DNA of 10,625 bases from Simkania sp. (GTDB lineage: Bacteria; Chlamydiota; Chlamydiia; Chlamydiales; Simkaniaceae): contig JANQJX010000149.1 of the NCBI GenBank assembly GCA_028281425.1, positions 1 to 10,625 of the forward strand, written 5' to 3'. A model generated the notes under the pieces. The model did no database searches. It was not told the origin of the DNA and saw only the letters and a program-made list of their open reading frames with translations. Every line of letters starts with the position of its first letter. Position 1 is the first letter of the stretch. Below, piece by piece: positions 1-6,412 of the stretch. Made by a program: the position numbers and the translations under genes.

Positions 1-172
1 TATCTCCTGCTGAAAAAAAACGCGATTTATTATTAATAATATATTTATTTTACTAAATTCTATAAAAATGAAATATTTTTAACAAATTAAATATACAAAT
101 CTTGTTTTTATGTGTATTTAAATATTTAAAGATTACAAAAATACATCTGCTTTAAAAGCTGGTGAGAAATAT
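1..172. other. AT-rich gene-free stretch
   Basis: No open frame with recognisable protein content and no RNA gene is visible here. The stretch is strongly A/T-rich and contains a perfect 14-base A/T palindrome at 28-41 and several shorter ones. These are expected by chance at this base composition, so I assign no function. Confidence 0.5.
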
Positions 173-349
173 GGGTTAAAGGGAGTGCCTTGAACTGAGA
201 TTTTTTGAAAGGAATTCTTAATTTTTGATAAAAGAAGGGGTCAAGGTGAAAAATTCTAGTTCAAGGCATTCCCTTAAACTACCCATCTTACGCAAAAATC
301 AGTCTGTATCTCTTTTTGAAAGAATAGGCATGCGAAATGCAGATTAGGC
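173..349. repeat. Dispersed repeat, copy A, with palindromic core
   Basis: Bases 181-228 match 10323-10370 at roughly 80 percent by eye (gggagt-N-ccttgaactga followed by a T run, then ggaatt). Bases 308-349 match 10477-10515 (atctcttttt/c-gaaaga ... aaatgc ... ttagc). The two blocks lie in the same order and orientation in both copies, separated by about 75 bases here and 100 in the other copy. Copy A also contains an internal inverted repeat: 173-205 pairs imperfectly with 249-284. The element has no long open frame, although both copies can be read as a short matching peptide around SLFER. It could be a miniature transposable element or an intergenic palindromic repeat family; I cannot name one. 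Confidence 0.6.
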
Positions 350-480
350 AACCACTGGAAAGATTAAAACCTCAAACTGCTCCCAATTTTCTCTATAGCG
401 CAGCATAAAGAGGTGAGATTTTTTGGGGCGAAGCGAAGGATAGCTCTTTAGAACTTTTCTTTGCTTTGAAACGAAAAAGA
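344..480 (-). pseudogene. C-terminal protein fragment, copy 1 (unidentified, possibly transposase)
   Basis: On the minus strand an open frame ending at the TAA at 344-346 encodes a tail containing KKSHLFMLRYRENWEQFEV. A diverged version of this tail (KSHLFMLRYKENWKQFGV) is encoded at 2858-2950, also on the minus strand. The shared, mostly conservative residues show that both derive from one protein-coding ancestor. The frame stays open upstream to about 628, but the upstream part overlaps a broken transposase on the plus strand and has no clear partner in copy 2, so I limit the call to the region that compares well. A transposase tail is possible given the setting, but I do not recognise the family. 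Confidence 0.45.
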
Positions 481-551
481 TTGCCTCTTTATGTTGATGA
501 TATAGAAAGCAATCGGTTTGAATATTTTCTTTTACCCATAGGAGAAGATAA

Positions 552-914
552 TGGAAGAAGAAGCGATTTTTATTGAATGATGAGCAGAGTCTGTTGCTAA
601 AGCTGCATCTATTTGTAACGATCCCCAATATAAATGGAGATGGAGCCTACAATGACGATTGTTTTGAAACCGGTTTAGAAAAAGCTTTAGGGATGGAGCG
701 GATCCCCAAAAGGAAAAAGAATAGCCTTAAAACGCATTCAATTGAAGATGAGAAAATATTGAAGCATTGAAGAGGGCGCATTGAAACAACATTTAGTGGG
801 GTGTTCGCCTTAATGCCACGAGACATGAAGGCGAACACCCCCAAAGGCTTTATATTGAAAGTGCTCTTTTTTATTTTAGGTGACACAATAAAGCATTTGC
901 TAAAAGCACGTTAA
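552..914 (+). pseudogene. Broken DDE transposase, C-terminal part (IS982-like)
   Basis: The plus-strand frame from 552 reads through 'IPNINGDGAYNDD', then a KRKK-rich stretch, to a TGA at 768-770. It continues in the same frame with 'RGRIETTFSGVFALMPR', 'KANTPKGF' and 'ILKVLFFILG' to a TAA at 912-914. GD-x-AY and the R-x-IETTF motif fit the second Asp and the Glu of a DDE transposase, about 48 residues apart. The tail pattern (IETxFS ... A.TPKGF.LKV) resembles IS982-type transposases from memory. The N-terminal half with the first Asp is missing, and the single in-frame stop lies just before the catalytic Glu. It is a relic and not an active element. Family assignment is moderate; the transposase identity is fairly secure. 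Confidence 0.6.
798..841. repeat. Perfect 14-bp inverted repeat inside the transposase relic
   Basis: The arm ggggtgttcgcctt at 798-811 is the exact reverse complement of aaggcgaacacccc at 828-841, with a 16-base loop. The stem is richer in G+C than its surroundings and would form a stable hairpin in DNA or RNA. It falls inside the reading frame of the relic, so both strands encode similar peptides there (GVFA-x-M-x-R ... KANTP). It could act as a terminator-like or recombination hairpin, or be an accident of decay. No T run follows on either strand. Confidence 0.75.
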
Positions 915-1064
915 CATCCCATCGCTTTTGATAGAAATCACGAATCTAATTCGTTTCACCTCTTCGCTAAGATACACGCACTTTTGCTCGGCGCTCACCT
1001 CGTATCTACGTCATTTCTACAAGTCGATGGTGCGAATTGGGACCAACTTGGGGTAAAAAAGGGA
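915..1064. other. Unassigned spacer downstream of plsX
   Basis: Between the transposase relic and the 3' end of plsX I see no intact gene, tRNA or clear hairpin terminator. The middle (about 945-1040) looks less A/T-rich than the DNA at the window start. On the minus strand it has a short open frame with ordinary-looking residues (…YEVSAEQKCVYLSEEVKRI…) but with stops on both sides, so it may be debris of a lost gene. Confidence 0.35.
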
Positions 1065-2120
1065 TCAAGTCAGATATTTTTTCATTTTTTTAAGGAAGTG
1101 GGAGTGAGTGAGTTGAATGGCACCTTTGACTCCATTTGTAATGGCTTTGGGATTTGCATCTCCGTGACATTTCATGATGATTCCATCCACCCCACATAAA
1201 ATCGCTCCTGGATATTCGGCCGAATAAAGTTCTTTTTCTAAGCATAGAAGAAGGGGTTGAGGTAGGGGAACCTCCCAGAGGTTTTCAAGAAGGGTTTCTA
1301 GAATAAATAAGGAAATTCCTTCTGCTGTTTTTAAAAATACATTCCCTGTAAACCCATCTGTGACTAAGACATCAATATTTCCAGAAAAAATCTGTTTTCC
1401 TTCGACATTTCCAATAAATGTTTTTTTATCTTTCCCATTTTCGAGATTAAAACTTTCAAGTAATTTATAAGCAGCATGGAGGTCTTCTCCTCCTTTATTT
1501 TTCTCTCTTCCTATATTAAGCAATCCAATACGAGGATGTTGAATCCCACGACTTTTTTGATAAGCATAAGCCATTTTAGCAAACTGGAATAAATGGTGTG
1601 GAGTGGATTGAATATTTGCCCCAATGTCAATCACTGCGATAGGAGCTTTTTTTGTTGGCAAAAGTGTGAGGAGAGCTGGCCTTGTGATCTCTTTGATCAT
1701 GGGAAGATGAAGTTTTGCACTTGCAATGAGAGCTCCTGTATTTCCATTGGAGACAAAAGCATCGATTTTTTTCCCTTTAAGCAAGCGCATCCCAATGCTC
1801 ATCGAAGCTCCCTTTTTTCTTCTCACCGAAAGAAGGGGGTCTTCATTCATATGGATGACTTCTTCTACTTTGTAAAGAAAAAGGGTATCATCTTTAAAAA
1901 AATCCAAAGGATGTTTTTGCAATTCTTTGAGAGAAGTGTAGAGACTTGGGGTGGTAAAAACAAGAAGGCGAAAGGGAATTTTTATCTCCTGATAAAGATA
2001 GGAAAGAGCATCCATGACTTGGTTAGAATCATGAGCATCCCCTCCTAAGAGATCAATCCCTACAAGAGGAAGGCTACTCTTCTTTTTCCAAGATAATAGC
2101 GCGTCCTCTGTAGTATCCAC
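1065..2120 (-). CDS. plsX: Phosphate acyltransferase PlsX
   Basis: PlsX converts acyl-ACP and phosphate to acyl-phosphate, the acyl donor for PlsY in membrane phospholipid synthesis. It is a soluble or peripheral membrane enzyme. The family signatures are present in order: VGIDLLGGD at the N-terminus (usual form (A)(V/L)D-x-MGGD), SNGNTGA, DIGAN, GNVEG, and VTDGFTGN near the end. The start is unclear. The frame is open up to an ATG at 2228, but that would lie deep inside rpmF and add about 55 residues before the conserved start. No ATG, GTG or TTG lies between the GTG at 2120 and the conserved VGIDLLGGD, so I place the start at that GTG. This gives 351 residues, close to normal family length, and a 47-base overlap with rpmF. 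No good ribosome binding site precedes it, so translation is probably coupled to rpmF. It is the third gene of yceD-rpmF-plsX, a common bacterial order. Confidence 0.93.
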   Translation of the reverse strand: MDTTEDALLSWKKKSSLPLVGIDLLGGDAHDSNQVMDALSYLYQEIKIPFRLLVFTTPSLYTSLKELQKHPLDFFKDDTLFLYKVEEVIHMNEDPLLSVRRKKGASMSIGMRLLKGKKIDAFVSNGNTGALIASAKLHLPMIKEITRPALLTLLPTKKAPIAVIDIGANIQSTPHHLFQFAKMAYAYQKSRGIQHPRIGLLNIGREKNKGGEDLHAAYKLLESFNLENGKDKKTFIGNVEGKQIFSGNIDVLVTDGFTGNVFLKTAEGISLFILETLLENLWEVPLPQPLLLCLEKELYSAEYPGAILCGVDGIIMKCHGDANPKAITNGVKGAIQLTHSHFLKKMKKYLT

Positions 2121-2256
2121 ATGAGGGGCACAAACGATGAGAGAGTCTGGGTTTTCCACAATTGGAGCAGTTTGAAATATTTTTTTCCTTCTTAGCTTGA
2201 TGAGCTCTTCTAGAGTTTTTACGTGCATTCGAATGGCGATTTCTTGGAACAGCCAT
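2074..2256 (-). CDS. rpmF: 50S ribosomal protein L32
   Basis: This is a 60-residue protein of the large ribosomal subunit. It opens with MAVPRNRHSNARKNSRRAH, the highly conserved L32 N-terminus. It keeps the zinc ribbon as Cys30-x2-Cys33 and Cys43-x2-Cys46. A strong ribosome binding site (aaaaggag on the minus strand, 2263-2270) lies just before the ATG and overlaps the stop codon of the upstream yceD-type gene. The next gene, plsX, begins inside its 3' end. Length and context are normal for L32. Confidence 0.97.
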   Translation of the reverse strand: MAVPRNRHSNARKNSRRAHQAKKEKNISNCSNCGKPRLSHRLCPSCGYYRGRAIILEKEE

Positions 2257-2268
2257 CTTGTTCTCCTT

Positions 2269-2754
2269 TTAGCTTAAGCGAGTGAAAGGAAAATAAGCTG
2301 AATCATTTTTTTCCTTTGACTGCATATATTTTTCTAATTCTTTTCTCTTGAGGCAGTTTCCATGACATTCGGCAAAACAGGGGATTTCTAATAAAATTGC
2401 ATCCCTTAAAGGAACACTATAATTATAGATCTGCTTTGTCTTAGAAGTTAATTCTTCTGCATGGTAAAAATGGCAAATTTTTATTTTTTTATTAATGCTT
2501 TCATTGCAAACAATACATTTAAGAAATACCTCTGCTTGAACTTTAAGTTGAATGATAAGATGGCTACTTGCCAAATAAGCTTCTCCTTGAACTAAAAGGA
2601 GATCCCTAAACGTCACATCACTTATTGCTAAAAAAGCAGAAGAGTGCTTTAAATCAATGGCCTCTTTTCTTCCCCCTCTAAGCCTGTCAATATAAATATT
2701 TAATTCAGGAGGCATCAATCGCCAAAAAGAGAATTCTAAAAAACGCGACTTCAT
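2269..2754 (-). CDS. yceD: YceD/DUF177 family, 23S rRNA accumulation protein
   Basis: This 161-residue protein sits directly before rpmF with a 12-base gap, the usual place of the YceD (DUF177) family, which in plants and bacteria is linked to 23S rRNA processing or accumulation. Sequence support is the Cys pair C80-x2-C83 in the middle (CIVCNE) and a C-terminal LEIPCFAECHGNC segment (C126, C130, C134) that corresponds to the Cys-rich end of YceD, where the usual pattern is C-x-GLC-x2-C. The last Cys pair is not canonical: spacing is C-x3-C-x3-C. C94 lies between the two clusters. No signal peptide or membrane segment is present. It is the first gene of the operon, with a promoter candidate 48 bases upstream. 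Overall identity is weak, so the call rests on motif plus position. Confidence 0.75.
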   Translation of the reverse strand: MKSRFLEFSFWRLMPPELNIYIDRLRGGRKEAIDLKHSSAFLAISDVTFRDLLLVQGEAYLASSHLIIQLKVQAEVFLKCIVCNESINKKIKICHFYHAEELTSKTKQIYNYSVPLRDAILLEIPCFAECHGNCLKRKELEKYMQSKEKNDSAYFPFTRLS

Positions 2755-2801
2755 TTTATCTCAGGAAGAAATTAAAATCAAGATGAGAAAGTTAAGAAGA
2801 A

Positions 2802-2830
2802 ATTATCCTATCGTCTTGCTTTTTAAACAA
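2802..2830 (-). promoter_or_regulatory. Candidate sigma70-type promoter of yceD-rpmF-plsX
   Basis: Reading the minus strand, TTGTTT (2825-2830) is followed after 17 bases by GATAAT (2802-2807), giving a predicted transcript start near 2795 and a leader of about 40 bases before the yceD ATG at 2754. Both boxes are close to consensus and the spacing is ideal. The region is A/T-rich, so chance matches are possible. Confidence 0.45.
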
Positions 2831-2857
2831 TGCCACAGGTTAGAGGGTCCTATGCAA

Positions 2858-3022
2858 TCATGTTTTAACCCCAAATTGCTTCCAATTTTCTTTATAGCGC
2901 AGCATAAAGAGATGAGATTTTAAGGGCATAAGGCTTCCCTTTTTCTGTTTTAGCACAATTCGTGAGATGAGAAGAAAACTCTTTTGCAATAGTAGAGTAA
3001 AGATTGTATTGATGAGATCATG
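2858..3022 (-). pseudogene. C-terminal protein fragment, copy 2 (unidentified)
   Basis: A minus-strand frame of 55 codons, opened by no start codon and closed by TGA at 2858-2860, encodes a tail with KSHLFMLRYKENWKQFGV. This parallels the fragment at 344-480 in sequence, orientation and position of the stop. It fills most of the 349-base gap between lpxB and the yceD operon. The preceding residues are hydrophobic and basic and match copy 1 only loosely (V-x-KQ-K/R-K). It is a decayed remnant; the parent family is unknown to me. Confidence 0.45.
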
Positions 3023-3103
3023 CTATCAATCAGACTTAGCTTTTTTCTCACCAACTCTGGGAAAAAAGGGGCAGACTGTTTCTAGGTATATCCAAATAAT
3101 TTT

Positions 3104-4252
3104 TTAATCCCTTTCTTTTAAAAGAATTTTTGTTGCTTCATCATTAGTATTTTGAGATCCAAGGAGTGTTTTAATTATTTCACATTTTTGAGCACAACTC
3201 ATGCGATTATATTGGCTTAAAAGAAGCTTTTGACATTGATGAAACAAAGATTCTTCTGTGAGTTTGGGACCGAAGAGTTCTGCATAGATCTCTTTACTTG
3301 CAATGATGTTTGGAAGGGCATAATAAGGAGAGTGGATGTGGAAGACTTTGGTTGCTAAAAAAAAATCAATAGGGGTGATTGCATAAGTCACAACGGTTGG
3401 AACTTTATGTAAAGCAAGCTCAAGAGTCACTGTTCCTGAAGTAGAAAGAGCAAGATGTGTTTCACGCATGAGTTCATAAAGGTGTTTTTGATCGATCAGT
3501 ATAATGTTTTGATCGAGATATTTTTTAAAAAAAGGAAGAAATTTTTTTGAAGAAAGAGAAACAAGAATGGAGAAGTCCTTTTTTCCTTTTATGAGCTTTT
3601 TAGCACACTTGAGTTGGAGTGGAAAGTTTCGTTTGAGTTCCTTTTCGCGGCTTCCAGGGAAGATCGAGATCAGTGTTTGGGTTGGATGAATATGATAAGT
3701 GCGTCGCCACTGAGGGTCATAGATATGTGCTCCAGTTTTGCTGATTAAGGGGTGACCTATATATTCGGCGCTGAGTTTGTTTGAAGAAAAAAGGGGGGGC
3801 TCAAAAGGAAGAATCGTTAAAAGTTTATCAAGAGATTTTTCCATCGTGAAAATTCGCTTTTTACCCCAAATCCAAACAGTTGGGCAGATAAAGTGAATCA
3901 ATTTAGATAGGCATTTTCTCCGTTTTAAACTCTTAGCTAAGCGAAGATTAAACCCGGGATAGTCGATGAAAATGACAACTTTTGGCTTTGTTTTTAGAAT
4001 ATACGTACGCACGCATTTAAAGAGGGAGTAGAGATGAGGAAGAGAAGATAAGATGTCTATAAATCCCATGACTTGGAACTCTTCCATTGGCAAAAAACAT
4101 TTGAGGCCTGCTTGACGCATTCGAGGTCCTCCTATGCCTTCAATGATGAAATTTTTCCCTGTTTTATTTAAACTGTTTAGAAGTCCTTCTCCATGCATAT
4201 CACCGCTTGGTTCACAGGCTAAAAAGAAAAAATCAGTTGTTTGGGGGGGCAT
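3104..4252 (-). CDS. lpxB: Lipid-A-disaccharide synthase LpxB
   Basis: LpxB (glycosyltransferase family 19) joins lipid X to UDP-2,3-diacylglucosamine to form the lipid A disaccharide at the inner face of the cytoplasmic membrane. The 382 residues show the family landmarks in order: ACEPSGDMHG (12-21), GIGGPRMRQAG (39-49), VVIFIDYPGFNLRLAK (92-107), CPTVWIWG (123-130), YIGHPL (164-169), FPGSREKE (198-205), TSGTVTLELAL (271-281) and LPNI (313-316). Length matches the single-domain enzyme of most bacteria. It lacks the long N-terminal extension that, as I recall, Chlamydiaceae LpxB carries. The ATG at 4252 lies within the last 20 bases of the upstream hydrolase gene and has no clear ribosome binding site of its own, so coupled translation is likely. 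It is the last gene of the pcnB-hydrolase-lpxB group. Confidence 0.96.
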   Translation of the reverse strand: MPPQTTDFFFLACEPSGDMHGEGLLNSLNKTGKNFIIEGIGGPRMRQAGLKCFLPMEEFQVMGFIDILSSLPHLYSLFKCVRTYILKTKPKVVIFIDYPGFNLRLAKSLKRRKCLSKLIHFICPTVWIWGKKRIFTMEKSLDKLLTILPFEPPLFSSNKLSAEYIGHPLISKTGAHIYDPQWRRTYHIHPTQTLISIFPGSREKELKRNFPLQLKCAKKLIKGKKDFSILVSLSSKKFLPFFKKYLDQNIILIDQKHLYELMRETHLALSTSGTVTLELALHKVPTVVTYAITPIDFFLATKVFHIHSPYYALPNIIASKEIYAELFGPKLTEESLFHQCQKLLLSQYNRMSCAQKCEIIKTLLGSQNTNDEATKILLKERD

Positions 4253-5000
4253 GTTCTATGTCCATGATTTGTTTTATCCAAGTCGCACCTGCTTTAAATA
4301 TATAAGGAGGAGTTCCATGTCCCAAATAGCCAATTGAAGGACTCATGATCAGTTCAAAAGGAGGGGAGTAAATATGATGTTGTTTTGCGAATTTAGCAAG
4401 TTGATAAATCCAGTTAAAACAATGGTCTGTTCCTACCCTTGTATCTTGATTGCCAATATAAAAACGGATTTTTTTTCTATAAAGAAAAAGAAAGAGAGTC
4501 TCTAAATTAAAAGAGCAGACATCTTTGCTTTTAAATTCTCGAGCATAACTTAGGGAAGTAAGAGGGGCAAAACCCAAGATATATTCAATTTGGGGACAAA
4601 TAGCAGCAATATGACAAGCAATAAAAGCTCCGCGTGATAGCCCAATCACACCGAGTTTCCCTCTTTCAATGAGGTTGTCTTCACAAAGTTCATCGATTCC
4701 TTTTTTTACTTTTTCAAAAAAAGGGGTTAAGATATCTTCTCCTTCAGCCATTTTTTTGGCCCAGAGAGTTAAGGCTTTTTCAGAAGCAAGGCCTTTTCCA
4801 TGACCTGGAAGATCAAGAGTCAAAATGCGCACATGATCCGTTTTGAAATATTTCACGATCTGATTATAAGGATCTATGCTAAAATTTTCGTGAGCTGAAA
4901 GAGCAAAATAAAAAAGGGTCGAAAGAGGTCCTTTGTCTAAAGAGGGGCCTATCAGGGAAAAAAGGAGTCCATTTGATGTTTTTAAATGTGAGATAAGCAT
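4233..5000 (-). CDS. Alpha/beta hydrolase, substrate unknown
   Basis: This 255-residue protein has the features of the alpha/beta hydrolase fold. It has the strand-turn segment LTLDLPGHGKG (60-70), the nucleophile elbow G-L-S-R-G with Ser122, a probable acid Asp186 in GNQDTRVG, and a catalytic His228 in LGHGTPP. There is no signal peptide, so it is probably cytoplasmic. Position between pcnB and lpxB does not reveal the substrate; lipid or peptidase roles are both possible. The ATG at 5000 has an AGGA ribosome binding site about 8 bases upstream. The 3' end overlaps lpxB by 20 bases, in a different frame, across a run of seven C (G on the plus strand, 4243-4249). Family assignment is firm, function open. 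Confidence 0.8.
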   Translation of the reverse strand: MLISHLKTSNGLLFSLIGPSLDKGPLSTLFYFALSAHENFSIDPYNQIVKYFKTDHVRILTLDLPGHGKGLASEKALTLWAKKMAEGEDILTPFFEKVKKGIDELCEDNLIERGKLGVIGLSRGAFIACHIAAICPQIEYILGFAPLTSLSYAREFKSKDVCSFNLETLFLFLYRKKIRFYIGNQDTRVGTDHCFNWIYQLAKFAKQHHIYSPPFELIMSPSIGYLGHGTPPYIFKAGATWIKQIMDIEHAPPNN

Positions 5001-5046
5001 TGTTGAATCCTATTTAACAAATTTAAGGATTTTAGCTGAAGAGTTT

Positions 5047-6294
5047 TTAGAGGCTTTTTCGGGAAAAATGTTTTTTTCTTTTCTTTTTTCGATCTGAAAA
5101 ATGTTTTTTTTCTTTGGTTTTTTTGTACTCTTCTAACCAAAGTTTTGTGATTTCTTGAAGAGAAGGTTCAATACGAGCGCGTAATTCAAGAAATTGCAAA
5201 GCGAATTCAAAATGACTGATTTTAGGAATACGTATACGTTCTTTTTTGCGTTTGGAGAAAGGGGTGATCCGGTATTGAGACACGAGTAAATCAGTTGTAT
5301 GAGTTTTAAGGCGTCTTGGAAGTTTAAAAAAAGGGCGAAACATGGATTCTATCAAAGAGGTGATGATTTGATAAATTTCTCCTAGATGAGGGGTCTTTTC
5401 TCGATCAATGTAGTGGGTTTTAAGATCTCTTTCAAGAAGAGGGAAAATTGAGCAGGCAAGCAAAACAGGTCGTTTTAGTTGTATGCGATGATTTTCTTGG
5501 ATTTTTTCATCCACCTCTTTGAGATAGTCATACACTTCATTGCCTTGAGCTGTTTCTAAGAATTCAGCAAGTTGGGGTAAAAGTTGCTCTAAGAGACCGT
5601 AGCTTGTCATGAATTTAAAAAAAGGATAAGCACTTCCCGATTCTAGCATGCGAAGAAGCTCTTCTAATACACGGGCAGGAGCACTTTTGATAATTTCTGT
5701 TTTACATTCGATCAAGGCTTGACGCGCTTTTTCGTCTACCTCAAATCCATAGCGTGCTCTAAATTTAAGACAACGAATCATACGTACAGGATCTTGTTTA
5801 AAGCGAAGATAAGCCTGTCCAATTGAACGAAGATATTTTTTTTTTATATCTTCATAACCTCCAACATAATCGATAATTGTTTCTTCTTTGCTATCGTAGA
5901 AGAGGCCATTGATTGTAAAGTCTCGCCTGCGGACATCTTGTTCTGGGTTTCCCCAAATATTATCTTCAGTGATGAGTTGTTCATTTTCAATATCTCCAGA
6001 ACGAAACGTGGATACTTCGATGGTTTTCCTTCCAAATCGTACATGAGCTAAGCGAAATCTTTTTCCAATTAAAATAGAACTTGGGAAAAGGGCTTTAATT
6101 TCCTCTGGCTTAGCCGAGGTAGAAATGTCGAAGTCTTTGGGTTGTTTTGAAAGAAGCAGATCTCTGACGCTACCTCCTACTAAGTAGGAGATATAATTTG
6201 AAATGCGCAACTTTTCAAGAATATAAAGCGCCTTGGAATCGATAAGATTGATATCAATCCCATGTTCATCTTTTGGGTAGATTTTTGGCTTCAC
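5047..6294 (-). CDS. pcnB: Poly(A) polymerase I (PcnB)
   Basis: PcnB adds 3' poly(A) tails that promote RNA decay. The 415-residue protein begins with the nucleotidyltransferase core LVGGSVRDLLL (38-48) and the catalytic DFDIS (Asp54, Asp56). It has RRRDFTINGL (122-131) and the RNA/ATP-binding RFKQDPVRMIRCLKFRARYGF region (164-183). LIGKRFRLAHVRFG (75-88) fits the (LIV)(LIV)G(RK)(RK)F signature used to tell poly(A) polymerases from CCA-adding enzymes. The opening IYPKDEHGIDINLID lines up with the E. coli PcnB N-terminus, and the very basic C-terminal tail (KKRKKHFSRKS) is also typical of PcnB. The start is GTG at 6294, with a GAGAG sequence upstream. A gap of 46 bases separates it from the hydrolase. 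CCA-adding activity cannot be fully excluded from sequence. Confidence 0.9.
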   Translation of the reverse strand: MKPKIYPKDEHGIDINLIDSKALYILEKLRISNYISYLVGGSVRDLLLSKQPKDFDISTSAKPEEIKALFPSSILIGKRFRLAHVRFGRKTIEVSTFRSGDIENEQLITEDNIWGNPEQDVRRRDFTINGLFYDSKEETIIDYVGGYEDIKKKYLRSIGQAYLRFKQDPVRMIRCLKFRARYGFEVDEKARQALIECKTEIIKSAPARVLEELLRMLESGSAYPFFKFMTSYGLLEQLLPQLAEFLETAQGNEVYDYLKEVDEKIQENHRIQLKRPVLLACSIFPLLERDLKTHYIDREKTPHLGEIYQIITSLIESMFRPFFKLPRRLKTHTTDLLVSQYRITPFSKRKKERIRIPKISHFEFALQFLELRARIEPSLQEITKLWLEEYKKTKEKKHFSDRKKKRKKHFSRKSL

Positions 6295-6334
6295 AGGCTC
6301 TCATGCTTCAGTTAAGTCGCTAACAATAGGTTAC

Positions 6335-6363
6335 AAAATAAAGCGTTTTAAATGAAGCTTCAA
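6335..6363 (-). promoter_or_regulatory. Candidate promoter of pcnB-hydrolase-lpxB
   Basis: On the minus strand TTGAAG (6358-6363) and TATTTT (6335-6340) are separated by 17 bases, upstream of the pcnB GTG at 6294. Each box matches consensus at four of six positions. The -35 box overlaps that proposed for the divergent tyrP gene. Confidence 0.35.
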
Positions 6364-6387
6364 ACAAAAGGTTGAATCTTTTATAGT
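6359..6387 (+). promoter_or_regulatory. Candidate promoter of the tyrP-like gene
   Basis: TTCAAA (6359-6364) and TATAGT (6382-6387) with a 17-base spacer lie 25 bases upstream of the ATG at 6413. An AGGTGA ribosome binding site lies at 6404-6409. The perfect palindrome TGAAGCTTCA at 6353-6362 overlaps the -35 boxes of both divergent promoters. Confidence 0.4.
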
Positions 6388-6412
6388 GGACTTTTTTAAA
6401 TTTAGGTGAAAA

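Noticed and set aside
1..172. AT-rich palindromes as a replication origin
   Set aside because: No DnaA-box-like TTATCCACA sequences or neighbouring dnaA/dnaN genes; A/T palindromes are common by chance here.
647..886. Minus-strand open frame of 79 codons containing GVFAFMSRGIKANTP
   Set aside because: It is antisense to the transposase relic; its resemblance to the sense peptide follows from the 14-bp inverted repeat.
915..1064. Possible tRNA or small RNA in the less A/T-rich spacer
   Set aside because: No T-loop sequence, acceptor stem or cloverleaf pairing could be found.
984..1199. Plus-strand open frame of 71 codons overlapping the plsX end
   Set aside because: Two thirds of it is antisense to plsX, the start is weak and the peptide has no recognisable pattern.
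1593..2048. Plus-strand open frame of 151 codons
   Set aside because: It is a shadow of plsX on the opposite strand; plsX has clear family motifs throughout.
3029..3075. A/T-rich inverted repeat near 3039-3065 as an lpxB terminator
   Set aside because: The arms (ttttttctca and tgggaaaaaa) are weak with a mismatch, and no T run follows on the lpxB strand.
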